Below are positions 55,896-64,000 of a stretch of DNA of 64,000 nucleotides, piece after piece. Both the position numbers and the translations under genes were made by a program. The notes beneath the pieces were generated by a model. That model worked only from the letters and a program-made list of their open reading frames with translations. It was not told the origin of the DNA and made no database searches. The DNA lies in NCBI RefSeq assembly GCF_043235035.1, contig NZ_JAZAQF010000090.1:1-64000 (forward strand), given 5' to 3'. This DNA is from CACIAM-69d sp001698445 (GTDB lineage: Bacteria > Cyanobacteriota > Cyanobacteriia > CACIAM-69d). Within the stretch, counting starts at the first letter, position 1. Every line of letters starts with the position of its first letter.

Positions 55896-56825
55896 TTAAT
55901 GATTGGCGGATTGATTTTGGGCCCGTCGAAGGGCCCAGCGGCGCATTGCCCAAATACCCAGCCCGAACAGTAACCAATAGGGGGTGTAGGCCAACAGCCA
56001 TAGGGTGATTTGCAAGAGGCCGATCGTGACTTGACCCACCGATTGTGTCGCCTTACCCCAGGTTTCTGCCAACTGGGCCGTAATGGGGTTGGCATCGGCC
56101 AAGCCAGCCACGCTCTGTTCGATCGTTAAGTTCACGGTGGAATAGGCCACGCGGGTGCGCAGATTCTTCAGTTGGGCTTCAATTTGCTCAATCTGTTGGC
56201 GAGTTTGGCTGACCTGTTGATTCACCGCCAAGATGTCGCGCACGGAGCCAGATTTTTGCAGCAAGGCGAGCAAGCTGTCTTCGGTGCGGCGCAAGTTGCG
56301 TAACCGGGCATCAGCATCCACCAGTTGATCGGTCACGTCTTCCGCTTGCATGGCTCGGTTTTGCAGGTAACCCAATTGGGTGACGGCGGCTACGGCGCGA
56401 TCGAGTTGATTGGCGGGAACCCGAAACTGTAATTCTGCGATCCGGCTGGTGTCGGTGCGGCGATCGTTGAGGCTAATCACATCGCCCTGATTTTCCTTGA
56501 CGATCGCTTGGGTGGCTTCAAGGGCTTTGGTAACCGAATCTGCCTTCAGGGCTAGGGTGACGGTTTTGATCAGTTGCGGTTGGGCGATCGGGCTGGGGGG
56601 CGACTGCGCATTAGCCGCCAAATCGCTATCGTTGGGGGCTAGTGCCTGGCGCTCTTGGCCGCCCGCTGCGGGAGCCATGGCCTCAGGCATGGGTGCTGCG
56701 GCTTTGTTGGCCATGCTGCCCCCGCCACAGCCGGTTAACGCAACGCCCAACAGGAGGGCCCACAGGGGCGATCGACTGTTACGGGTCGCTTGGGGAAGAT
56801 TTACCAGCACCAACGATCGAGCCAT
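55896..56825 (-). CDS. DUF4349 lipoprotein
   Basis: 309 residues. A lipoprotein signal peptide ends in LLLGVALTGC, with lipid-carrying Cys33, followed by a Gly/Ala/Pro-rich linker. The DUF4349 core (about 90-260) has RVPANQLDRAVAAVTQLG and a predicted coiled coil RQQIEQIEAQLKNLRTRVAY, then a C-terminal membrane helix WLLAYTPYWLLFGLGIWAM and a basic tail. It is probably held in the plasma membrane with the core outside; function unknown. lnt (13231) would complete its acylation. Confidence 0.88.
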   Translation of the reverse strand: MARSLVLVNLPQATRNSRSPLWALLLGVALTGCGGGSMANKAAAPMPEAMAPAAGGQERQALAPNDSDLAANAQSPPSPIAQPQLIKTVTLALKADSVTKALEATQAIVKENQGDVISLNDRRTDTSRIAELQFRVPANQLDRAVAAVTQLGYLQNRAMQAEDVTDQLVDADARLRNLRRTEDSLLALLQKSGSVRDILAVNQQVSQTRQQIEQIEAQLKNLRTRVAYSTVNLTIEQSVAGLADANPITAQLAETWGKATQSVGQVTIGLLQITLWLLAYTPYWLLFGLGIWAMRRWALRRAQNQSANH

Positions 56826-56894
56826 GGAAGTTGCCTGCTCTGTGTGTTTCAGACTTTGGAGTTCAAACTTGTTGTGCTTCCGACGGTTTCAGCG

Positions 56895-56963
56895 ATTAAT
56901 CAACCAATTAATCAACCAATTACAGATTAACCAGTGACAAATCAACCGGTGACCAATCAACCC
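56895..56963. repeat. Tandem repeats spanning the tab2 start
   Basis: ATTAATCAACCA at 56895-56906 and again at 56907-56918, then the 15-bp units GTGACAAATCAACCG (56934) and GTGACCAATCAACCC (56949). The last two encode the first ten residues of the Tab2 protein. Confidence 0.75.
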
Positions 56964-57809
56964 ATCAATCAACAAATTTGGGAAGTCGATTTTTATCGTC
57001 GGCCCATGACCGACACCGCAGGGCAACCCCTTTGGGAATTAGTCCTGTGCGATCGGGCCCAAACGTTTGTGTTTCGAGATGTTTGCCCCCAAAGCTCGAT
57101 CGACACCAATTGGTTAACGGAGCGGCTGGTGGCGGCTATGGGTGACAATGCTACCCCGCCCGATCGGCTCTGTGTGTTTCGGCCCCAATCCCTGAGTTTG
57201 GTGGAAGCGGCGGCTTCGCGGTTGGGTTGGCCCGTGACCGCCACACGCCGCACCCAGGCGCTGAAGAATTGGTTGCAAAAACGGGCGATCGAGTCCCCCC
57301 TGCTCGACCCGGCCACCGGTCAGCCCTACGATCCCTTGGCGATCGATTCGCCGCCACCTTTGCCCCTGGCGGACTCGCTATGGGGGGATTCTTGGGGGTT
57401 TGCCAGTTTGTCGGCGGAGGTGTTGGCTCGGCAGTTAGCCCAGCGGCCAATCCCCTACGGCGATCGCCCTTCGGAATTATTTCCCGATCGCCTGGGATTG
57501 TCTGCCAAGGCTCCCATTCCCGGGGTTGTGGTGAACGGTGGGCGGCGATCGCGTGCGTTGGCCCAATGGCTCAATGGTGTGCAGCCCGTTGCCCTCAGCT
57601 TCGTGCCCGGCGAGCCGGATGGGGTAATCTTGGAAGCCGGCCTGTGCGATCGATGGATTTTAGCCACCAGCCAAGATCCGGAATTACGCCAAGCTGGCCT
57701 CGCTTTTGAGTCTCGTAAGGCTACTGTGCGCCATCTGCACTTCCTGCTTATTCAACCGGATAATTCCGGGATGACCTATACGGGGCTTTGGTTTTTGCAA
57801 CCTGCCTGA
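56934..57809 (+). CDS. Tab2/Atab2-family RNA-binding protein (DUF1092)
   Basis: 291 residues from GTG 56934 (GTG 56949 is the alternative). The family core begins IWEVDFYRRP. Later landmarks are LVLCDRAQTFVF, ATRRTQALKNWLQKRA and the C-terminal GLCDRWILATSQDPEL and HFLLIQPDNSGMTYTGLWFL. In Chlamydomonas and Arabidopsis relatives bind psaB mRNA and activate photosystem I translation. The gene lies just upstream of psbA, but a link between them is only positional. The N-terminal residues MTNQPVTNQPINQQ come from a DNA repeat and are unlikely to be conserved. Confidence 0.88.
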   Translation: MTNQPVTNQPINQQIWEVDFYRRPMTDTAGQPLWELVLCDRAQTFVFRDVCPQSSIDTNWLTERLVAAMGDNATPPDRLCVFRPQSLSLVEAAASRLGWPVTATRRTQALKNWLQKRAIESPLLDPATGQPYDPLAIDSPPPLPLADSLWGDSWGFASLSAEVLARQLAQRPIPYGDRPSELFPDRLGLSAKAPIPGVVVNGGRRSRALAQWLNGVQPVALSFVPGEPDGVILEAGLCDRWILATSQDPELRQAGLAFESRKATVRHLHFLLIQPDNSGMTYTGLWFLQPA

Positions 57810-57889
57810 GCTGGTCACTGCTGAGCGGTGGCGAGGGACTGGCTTTCCGGATCGTTCAGTTTTGCTCAATTTCAATTGTGTTCAATCGT

Positions 57890-58255
57890 GTTTGATCAAA
57901 TGCGCTTACTCAAACACGCTTAATCAAGCAAACTTGTTCAAACGCGCTCGATCGCCTTCGATCATGCTCGATCGGCTTAGTGTAACTAGCTGTGCCCGAT
58001 CGGCTCTTTCCGTTGCGCAATATTGTTTTGTAACATTTTCTTCAAAATTCCTTACACTATTTATTATTTATTTTACGAAACTCAATTTTTGTTTGCTTTG
58101 CTTCAAATTTAATTAATCTTTTTCATAAAAATATATTCAACTTTGTGGACGTTACGGAAGGTAAGTCTCTAGGATCTAAAAAGCAATTTGGATTGACATA
58201 ATTCATCAATTTCCAATTGCCTCATTTCCATTCTTCAACACGGATTCATTTACAA
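57890..58255 (+). promoter_or_regulatory. psbA upstream region
   Basis: After a stretch of degenerate repeats related to TCAAACACGCTTAATCAAGC (57880-57960), an AT-rich segment from about 58020 leads to the psbA start. A weak candidate promoter is TTGTAA (58028) with TACACT (58053), spacing 19. TTGACA at 58193-58198 lacks a -10 partner. The long 5' leader expected for psbA probably lies here. No gene seen. Confidence 0.45.
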
Positions 58256-59335
58256 ATGACTGCAACGATCACCCGTCAAGGTGGTAGCAGTTGGGATCGC
58301 TTCTGCGATTGGATCACCAGCACCAACAACCGGATCTATGTCGGTTGGTTTGGTGTGTTGATGATCCCCAACCTGCTGACCGCAACCATCTGCTACATCA
58401 TCGCCTTCATCGGCGCTCCCCCGGTTGACATCGACGGCATCCGCGAACCCGTGGCTGGTTCGCTGCTGTACGGGAACAACATCATCTCTGGTGCTGTGAT
58501 CCCCTCGTCGAACGCCATCGGTTTGCACTTCTACCCCATCTGGGAAGCTGCTTCCTTGGATGAGTGGCTGTATAACGGCGGCCCCTATCAGTTGGTGGTG
58601 TTCCACTTCCTGATTGGCATCTTCTGCTACATGGGTCGTCAGTGGGAACTGAGCTACCGCCTCGGTATGCGTCCTTGGATCTGCGTGGCTTACAGCGCTC
58701 CTGTGGCTGCTGCAACCTCCGTGTTCCTGATCTACCCGATCGGTCAAGGTTCGTTCTCTGACGGTATGCCTTTGGGCATCTCGGGCACCTTCAACTTCAT
58801 GTTGGTGTTCCAAGCTGAGCACAACATTCTGATGCACCCCTTCCACATGTTGGGCGTTGCTGGTGTGTTCGGTGGCTCGCTGTTCTCGGCAATGCACGGT
58901 TCCTTGGTGACCAGCTCGCTGGTGCGTGAAACCTCGGAAGTGGAAAGCCAAAACTACGGCTACAAGTTCGGTCAAGAGGAAGAAACCTACAACATCGTTG
59001 CAGCCCACGGCTACTTCGGTCGTTTGATCTTCCAATACGCTTCGTTTAACAACAGCCGCTCGCTGCACTTCTTCTTGGGTGCTTGGCCGGTTGTGGGTAT
59101 CTGGTTCACTGCACTGGGTATCTCGACGATGGCGTTCAACCTGAACGGCTTCAACTTCAACCAATCGGTTGTTGATTCGCAAGGTCACGTGATCAACACC
59201 TGGGCTGATGTGATCAACCGCGCCAACCTGGGTATGGAAGTGATGCACGAGCGTAATGCTCACAACTTCCCGCTGGATCTGGCTGCTGGCGCTGAAGCTC
59301 CGGTTGCCCTGCAAGCTCCGGCAATCAACGGCTAA
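58256..59335 (+). CDS. psbA: Photosystem II D1 protein, D1:1-type
   Basis: 359 residues from ATG 58256. All key residues are present: Tyr-Z in FLIYPIGQG, Mn ligand Asp in GSFSDGMP, heme-free chlorophyll/QA-side His in NILMHPFHMLG, and the C-terminal EVMHERNAHNFPLDLAA with a 15-residue extension (GAEAPV...AING) removed by CtpA after LDLA-A. Residue 129 (canonical 130, since this protein lacks one N-terminal residue) is Gln in GRQWELS, the D1:1 form of standard-light D1; high-light forms have Glu. Codon use is biased as in strongly expressed genes. Only one copy lies in the window. Confidence 0.99.
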   Translation: MTATITRQGGSSWDRFCDWITSTNNRIYVGWFGVLMIPNLLTATICYIIAFIGAPPVDIDGIREPVAGSLLYGNNIISGAVIPSSNAIGLHFYPIWEAASLDEWLYNGGPYQLVVFHFLIGIFCYMGRQWELSYRLGMRPWICVAYSAPVAAATSVFLIYPIGQGSFSDGMPLGISGTFNFMLVFQAEHNILMHPFHMLGVAGVFGGSLFSAMHGSLVTSSLVRETSEVESQNYGYKFGQEEETYNIVAAHGYFGRLIFQYASFNNSRSLHFFLGAWPVVGIWFTALGISTMAFNLNGFNFNQSVVDSQGHVINTWADVINRANLGMEVMHERNAHNFPLDLAAGAEAPVALQAPAING

Positions 59336-59344
59336 ACCTGCCTT

Positions 59345-59366
59345 GGCTCGATCAAGCGATCGAGCC
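59345..59366 (+). terminator. Hairpin just after psbA
   Basis: GGCTCGATC (59345-59353) and GATCGAGCC (59358-59366) form a perfect 9-bp stem with a 4-base loop, 9 bases after the stop. No T-run follows; it may protect the mRNA 3' end. Confidence 0.5.
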
Positions 59367-59390
59367 TGCAACACAACTGAATCTTGCTGG

Positions 59391-59420
59391 AAAGGGGAGT
59401 GGTTTTGCTACTCCCCTTTT
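59391..59420 (+). terminator. psbA: psbA rho-independent terminator
   Basis: AAAGGGGAGT (59391-59400) pairs with ACTCCCCTTT (59410-59419) around a 9-base loop and is followed by T residues. Perfect 10-bp stem. Confidence 0.85.
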
Positions 59421-59988
59421 GATTGGTTTGGGGAGTGTTTTGGGAATGCTGAGCTTGGTTGGATGATTGCGGATTGCATCTCTAGATCTGCGTGGATGCA
59501 TAGGTAAAGCTGATCGTCTTGATCGAGGCCTGAAAACCGTTGATAGATGGTTCAATCGGGCGATCGCTCCTTGGGATCGCTCCTTGGGATAGCCCTTGAA
59601 AAATTTAGGATGACCCCAACAATTGAGCTAAAAAGCGCCTCAAATCGAAGATAGGAGCCTGAATTGCACAAATTAACTGCAAATCGGAATCCTGAGTGCT
59701 CCAACAGCTTCTGAACCAGTCTGATAAGATCGTGGCAGTTGGAACCATCGTCATTCAATCTCGCTCTCCGTTCGATCAAATAGCACTAGTTCCTAGCTAG
59801 CGAACTGATCGGGTGAATGCTGAAGGGGAAGTAGCATCTCATAAACGTCTGAACGTCAAAATTCTAAACGTCGGGATTCAGCCTGCGGCTATCAACACTA
59901 CCAACGCTATCAATAGTTATCGAAAGCATTAGAGTTTTTAGCCATCAGGAAGAGGGGATATCGATCAACACTGAACTGTTCATCTCCC
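59421..59988. other. Intergenic psbA to hybrid kinase
   Basis: 568 bp with no credible gene. It has a direct repeat of ATCGCTCCTTGGG at about 59562-59590 and three ACGTC-containing near-repeats at 59846-59874. The promoter of the following kinase should lie here. Confidence 0.4.
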
Positions 59989-62967
59989 ATGAGACTTTCT
60001 GATGTCATTAGGCGATGTGTTAGAGACTTCTGGAAAAAGACAGCCGTAGTTGCGGCTGCCTATTGTGGAACCGGCTTACTGTCGGGCTATTTTGCTATTC
60101 CACCGGGCTATGCTTCGCCGGTTTGGCCAGCGGCGGGAATTGCCTTGCTGGCTGCCTTGTATTGGAAAAAATATTCCTATTTAGGCATTTGGCTAGGGTC
60201 TTTTGTCCTGAATGTGTTGATTGGCACAAGGGCGATCGGCACTATTAATCTCAGCATTGTTTTGGTGGGAGCTGGCATTGCTCTGGGCGCAATTTTGCAA
60301 GCCTATGTCGGCAATGTTTTATTACAAAAACTGTTTAAGCATTCCATTTGGCGAGAAGAATTTTTAGGAATTCTGGCACTACTGGTGTTGGCGGGCCCCA
60401 TCAGTTGCATGGTGGGAGCAACGGTTGGCAACGGCGTATTGCTCGCCAGCCATTCCATTACTTGGTCTCAGATTTTGGAGTCTTGGTGGAATTGGTGGAT
60501 TGGTGATTCGTTGGGAGTTTTGGCGGTTTTGCCCGTTGGCATTGTGTATATGCTCAAGCGCCAACGCATTGTCTTGAAGCTACACCGCAAGTCTAGTCGC
60601 GATCGACAATTTGCATCCTATATTCTGCCGGCTTTGTTGGTTTTAAGCTCAACTATTTTGGCTTTTCAAATCACAAAAAATGCAGAACGACAGCGCCTGT
60701 ATGCTGTGTTTGAAAATGACACGGAAATTATTACTCAACGGTTGCACGAAGATTTGGATAAGGCCACACAAATTCTGTTTAGTTTGCAAGGCTTGTTTGA
60801 TACGGCTGACCGCGATCGGGGCTTAATTCCGGTGAGTCGGCAACAGTTTAAAATCTTTACGGATCCCTATTTTGAGCGAGTTCGAGGGATCCAAGCCGTT
60901 GGCTGGAATCCGGTGGTAAAACGGGGCGATCGAGCAAAATATGAAGCCTACATTCGCGAAGAAGGCTTTGCTAACTTCCAATTTCAACAACGGGACGCAA
61001 ACAATCGGCTCATTCCCGACCGCGATCGGGAAACCTATTACCCCGTGTTGTACATCGAGCCGCTGAATGGAAATCAGCGTGCCTTTGGGTTCAACTTAGG
61101 GTCAGAAAGTCGCCGCCTTCAGACTTTAGAGTTTGCTCGGGACTCTGGCGGTTTAACGGCCACACCGCCAATTAAACTGGCCCAGGAAACGGGCCAACAA
61201 CAGGGTGTAATTCTTTATTTGCCAGTTTATGAATTGCCGATGCCAACCACCATAGCCGATCGACAAAAGTCTCTGTCCGGCTATTTGTCTGTAGTTTTCC
61301 GAGTGGGAGATTTACTGGAAACTTCTTTCCGGAATTTAGTTTCCAAGGGAATTGAATTCACCCTGTATGATCAGCCGCTCTCAGAAATGCTTTATCAGTC
61401 TAATCTTCAGGATACTCAGCAAAATAAAAATGCCTACATGACCCGAGAACAGATGATTCGCTTTGGGGGACGAGCTTGGGAAATTCAGTTTTGGGCCACG
61501 GAAGCCTATATTCGCGGATTAAGTACCAATGAACCCATGGTGGTGTTGCTTTCTGGATTTTTTATCACGGGCTTAACGGGGGCTTTTTCGATTACTCAAA
61601 TTCGTAATTCTATTCTGGTGAACCTGTTAGTAGAAAAGCGAACTCATGAATTAGCTAAAAGCCAAGAAGCGGCTCTGCAAGCGGCTAGTAATGCTGAAAA
61701 AGCGAATCGAGCGAAAAGTAATTTCTTGGCCATTATGAGCCATGAATTACGCACACCTCTCAATTCCGTTCTGGGTTTTACGGAATGTTTGAAAGAGGAT
61801 ATGTTTGGCCCTGTGACGGAAGAGCAACGCAATGCCCTAGAAACTGTTGAGCGGAATGGTCGCCACTTGTTGGCTCTAATCACAGATATTTTGGACTTGT
61901 CAAAGATTGAAGAAGGCAAGTTTGAAATTGAGCTAGCCCCAGTGGATATTGAGCTGCTTTGTCGGTTTTGCTTAACGCTAGTCAAACAACAGGCGATCGC
62001 GAAAAGTATTGCGGTCAACCTTGATCTACCGTTGGTGATACAAACCCCTAGAAATTTACAACTGATGGCAGATGAACGACGGCTGCAACAGTCAATTGTG
62101 AATTTGCTGAGCAATGCGGTGAAATTCACATCGGAAGGTGGCTCAATTACGCTGCAAGTGTCGCTTCCGGATCCCAATCATCCATTTATCCGCTTTGCTG
62201 TTATTGACACTGGAATTGGGATTGCGGAAGCAGATTTTCACCGATTGTTTCACCCTTTCACTCAACTCGATGAAGCACTCAATCGCCAATATGAAGGAAC
62301 GGGATTGGGCTTGTCCTTAGTGAAGCGCTTGGTTGAATTACATGGTGGACGAGTTGGCGTTACAAGCCGGGTGGGCTTTGGCAGTTGTTTCACGATTGAC
62401 CTTCCCAGTACATTGTTGATTTCTGTATCGGATGATGTTGAGAGTCCTGTTGAGTTGGATGATGAGACTGAGCCAGACTCAGGGTTAACATCGGAATCAA
62501 TATCAGATTGCGATCGGGCGGATCACCTCGATCCACCCCGAGGAGAAGATTTAGTGAATTTGTGGGCTCCAACGCTGAAGATTTCTCCCCACTTGCCAAT
62601 TGTTCCGCCGCTTATTTTACTGGCCGATGATAATTTTGAAAATGCTCAAACTATTGCTCGATATTTAACTAATCGGGGTTATCGATTCTTGCGAGCTGGT
62701 AATGGACGAGAAGCCGTTGAAATGGCAATTGACTATCAGCCCGATTTGATTTTGATGGATATTCAAATGCCAGAAATGAATGGGCTGGAGGCCATAGAAC
62801 TAATTCGCGAGAATCCCCAAACGGCTCATATTCCCATGATTGCTTTGACGGCTTTTGCCATGGCTGGCGATCGGGCCCGTTGTTTGGCTGCTGGGGCTAA
62901 TGAGTATCTTTCAAAACCTGTGAAACTGGCCCATTTAACCAAGGTGATTCGTGGCTTCTTTGAATAG
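59989..62967 (+). CDS. MASE1-CHASE hybrid histidine kinase
   Basis: 992 residues. About 15-225: MASE1-type membrane sensor with some eight helices, including YASPVWPAAGIALLAALYW. About 225-560: CHASE extracytoplasmic sensor bounded by helices, with RVRGIQAVGWNP and FGFNLGSE. A short coiled coil leads to HisKA with phospho-acceptor His583 in AIMSHELRTP, HATPase with N-box NLLSNAVKF and GTGLGLSLVKRL, a Ser/Asp-rich linker, and a C-terminal receiver (about 860-990) with Asp near 924 in LILMDIQMPEMNG. It senses a small ligand outside the membrane and phosphorylates its own receiver. The final target is not in the window. Confidence 0.95.
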   Translation: MRLSDVIRRCVRDFWKKTAVVAAAYCGTGLLSGYFAIPPGYASPVWPAAGIALLAALYWKKYSYLGIWLGSFVLNVLIGTRAIGTINLSIVLVGAGIALGAILQAYVGNVLLQKLFKHSIWREEFLGILALLVLAGPISCMVGATVGNGVLLASHSITWSQILESWWNWWIGDSLGVLAVLPVGIVYMLKRQRIVLKLHRKSSRDRQFASYILPALLVLSSTILAFQITKNAERQRLYAVFENDTEIITQRLHEDLDKATQILFSLQGLFDTADRDRGLIPVSRQQFKIFTDPYFERVRGIQAVGWNPVVKRGDRAKYEAYIREEGFANFQFQQRDANNRLIPDRDRETYYPVLYIEPLNGNQRAFGFNLGSESRRLQTLEFARDSGGLTATPPIKLAQETGQQQGVILYLPVYELPMPTTIADRQKSLSGYLSVVFRVGDLLETSFRNLVSKGIEFTLYDQPLSEMLYQSNLQDTQQNKNAYMTREQMIRFGGRAWEIQFWATEAYIRGLSTNEPMVVLLSGFFITGLTGAFSITQIRNSILVNLLVEKRTHELAKSQEAALQAASNAEKANRAKSNFLAIMSHELRTPLNSVLGFTECLKEDMFGPVTEEQRNALETVERNGRHLLALITDILDLSKIEEGKFEIELAPVDIELLCRFCLTLVKQQAIAKSIAVNLDLPLVIQTPRNLQLMADERRLQQSIVNLLSNAVKFTSEGGSITLQVSLPDPNHPFIRFAVIDTGIGIAEADFHRLFHPFTQLDEALNRQYEGTGLGLSLVKRLVELHGGRVGVTSRVGFGSCFTIDLPSTLLISVSDDVESPVELDDETEPDSGLTSESISDCDRADHLDPPRGEDLVNLWAPTLKISPHLPIVPPLILLADDNFENAQTIARYLTNRGYRFLRAGNGREAVEMAIDYQPDLILMDIQMPEMNGLEAIELIRENPQTAHIPMIALTAFAMAGDRARCLAAGANEYLSKPVKLAHLTKVIRGFFE

Positions 62968-63043
62968 TGGGCTTTCGTTTTTGAATAGTAATTTTTTGAA
63001 TAAATGAAATGTACACGAAATTCTCATACCAAACGTTTAGACC

Positions 63044-63787
63044 CTAACGCCCCAACTGATTAACAGCGGCCTTCGCTTCTCGGCGCAACCCTTCGGCATT
63101 GCGGAAAAATTCCTGGCCGTCGTGGAGCCGGGTTTCGTCATAATTCAGCGGGAAGTAGGCTAACTCTTCCAACCCATCGCCCAGGTGGTTCAAGCTGTAG
63201 TACAAATTGGCGGCAATGCCAGCGGCGCTGCGGGGATTGGGCATGGATTGCAAAGTGGCCTTGGCCCGATCGAGCGCCGTGGTCATCCGTTCCAAATAGG
63301 CTTCAAAGTTTGCCATCAATTCGTCGTCGTAGGGATCGGCGGCGAGGGCGTTCACGGCTCCCTTGAGCGATCGGGCAATTTCGCGAATGACGCGATCGAC
63401 CGGTGTATGAACCCGCCGTAACCATTGTTCCAAGTCTTCATCGGCGGCTCGGCCCGTTTGGCGTGATCGCCGCTGTTGGCGATGCTGTTCCGTGGCGGTG
63501 GCGCTACGTTGTTCCCGTTGCCGATCGGCAGCATAGGGCTGGTGGTTCCAATTGTCGGGGCGATCGAACTGGCCATAGCGTAATGCCACGTCATAGTCAG
63601 CGCGCCGTTGGTCATCGCTGAGCACTTCGTAGGCGACGTTAATGGCGGCAATGAGGTCATTGTTGGGCAAATCAGGATTGCAGTCCGGGTGAAATTGCTT
63701 CACCAAACGCCGATAGGCCTGCTTAATCTGAGCGGCGGTGGCGGTGCGATCGACCTGAAGGGTTTCGTAGTGATTGGAAGCGGCCAT
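63044..63787 (-). CDS. J-domain protein (DnaJ-type)
   Basis: 247 residues from ATG 63787; an in-frame start at 63823 would add 12. N-terminal J domain (about 4-70): YETLQVDRTATAAQIKQAYR, the HPD motif in QFHPDCNPD, and YEVLSDDQRRADYD. The rest is charged and helical with no Gly/Phe or zinc region, so it is a type III J protein that would direct DnaK to a particular client. The client is unknown. Confidence 0.92.
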   Translation of the reverse strand: MAASNHYETLQVDRTATAAQIKQAYRRLVKQFHPDCNPDLPNNDLIAAINVAYEVLSDDQRRADYDVALRYGQFDRPDNWNHQPYAADRQREQRSATATEQHRQQRRSRQTGRAADEDLEQWLRRVHTPVDRVIREIARSLKGAVNALAADPYDDELMANFEAYLERMTTALDRAKATLQSMPNPRSAAGIAANLYYSLNHLGDGLEELAYFPLNYDETRLHDGQEFFRNAEGLRREAKAAVNQLGR

Positions 63788-63927
63788 GGGTGGAAAACAA
63801 AAAGCAAGCGGGCAATGATCCACCCATCATCGATATCTGACAAGCATTGGCCGATACGGTTGAAGGGGAATCTGCGTATTAAGATAGTTTGCGAACCACC
63901 CTTGTAAGCAAAGTGTAGGCAACGCTT

Positions 63928-64000
63928 GTGACCGCCCGATCGCATGAAGCGACTCTCTTCGTCGATGGCTACAACGCCATTGGTCAGTGGTCGCAAATGC
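63928..64000 (+). CDS. NYN/YacP-type RNase, N-terminal fragment (cut by window edge)
   Basis: From GTG 63928 the frame reads to the window end. The segment TLFVDGYNAIGQW matches the start of YacP/Rae1-like NYN-domain ribonucleases, where the Asp and Asn bind metal. Only 24 codons are visible. It is divergent from the J-domain gene. Confidence 0.75.
   Translation, partial: MTARSHEATLFVDGYNAIGQWSQM

Noticed and set aside
58250..59374. Long open frame antisense to psbA (374 codons)
   Set aside because: It mirrors the strongly biased codon use of psbA on the other strand and has no recognisable domain.
1..64000. CRISPR array
   Set aside because: No regularly spaced 25-40 bp repeats with unique spacers; all tandem arrays seen have units of 10-16 bp without spacers.

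Overview
The window is chromosomal DNA of a phycobilisome-containing, motile cyanobacterium. It carries psbA (D1), psbU, apcD (allophycocyanin-B alpha), a Tab2-type RNA-binding protein, a fused NADPH-thioredoxin reductase and a complete Pil/Hmp chemosensory gene set. The octamer GCGATCGC (HIP1) and its core CGATCG recur throughout genes and spacers. GC content is fairly high and many genes start with GTG or TTG. I cannot fix the genus; a non-heterocystous filamentous lineage (Limnothrix/Pseudanabaena-like) would fit but is a guess.

Layout. 1-2.6 kb is a decayed, AT-richer defence remnant: an IS630-type transposase end, a DUF262/DUF1524 (GmrSD-like) gene without its N-terminus, and a broken Uma2 gene. 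2.6-8.0 kb is a giant Ser/Thr kinase-AAA-GAF-histidine kinase, with a second Uma2 tail on its other side. 8.3-14.9 kb holds a membrane GTPase and the string PAS-histidine kinase, PP2C-like phosphatase, small membrane protein, lnt. 15-21 kb holds a 30-residue membrane protein, accC, tRNA-Leu(GAG), chorismate lyase, a YgfZ-type protein and a HEAT-repeat protein.

21-37 kb is the centrepiece: hmpF (minus strand) diverging from pilG, pilH, pilI, pilJ and pilL. This is the chemosensory pathway that directs type IV pilus motility in cyanobacteria. PilJ and PilL have very long acidic linkers rich in Phe-Gly, Asp-Phe and Asp-Leu motifs that are still growing by in-frame tandem duplication. Two copies of a roughly 250-bp MITE lie near the two ends of this region (19.4 and 37.2 kb).

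37-50 kb is housekeeping and accessory: a class IV aminotransferase, a SafE/ferric-reductase-like membrane fusion, a GNAT acetyltransferase, a degenerate ABC ATPase without a Walker A lysine, truB, apcD, a PHP phosphoesterase, uppP, a DUF3120 membrane protein, an FHA-nucleotide cyclase and a B12/radical-SAM protein. 50-64 kb holds psbU, nadB, the NTRC-type reductase, a DegT-family aminotransferase, a DUF4349 lipoprotein, tab2, psbA with a strong terminator, a MASE1-CHASE hybrid histidine kinase, a J-domain protein and the start of an NYN/YacP nuclease gene.

Signal transduction is heavily represented: three histidine kinases or kinase fusions plus a CheA, several receiver domains, a PP2C, a Ser/Thr kinase and an FHA-cyclase. 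Spacers often hold short degenerate tandem repeats of 10-16 bp; two separate arrays share a 14-bp period and the core GATCTGAA. No CRISPR array, rRNA or prophage was seen.
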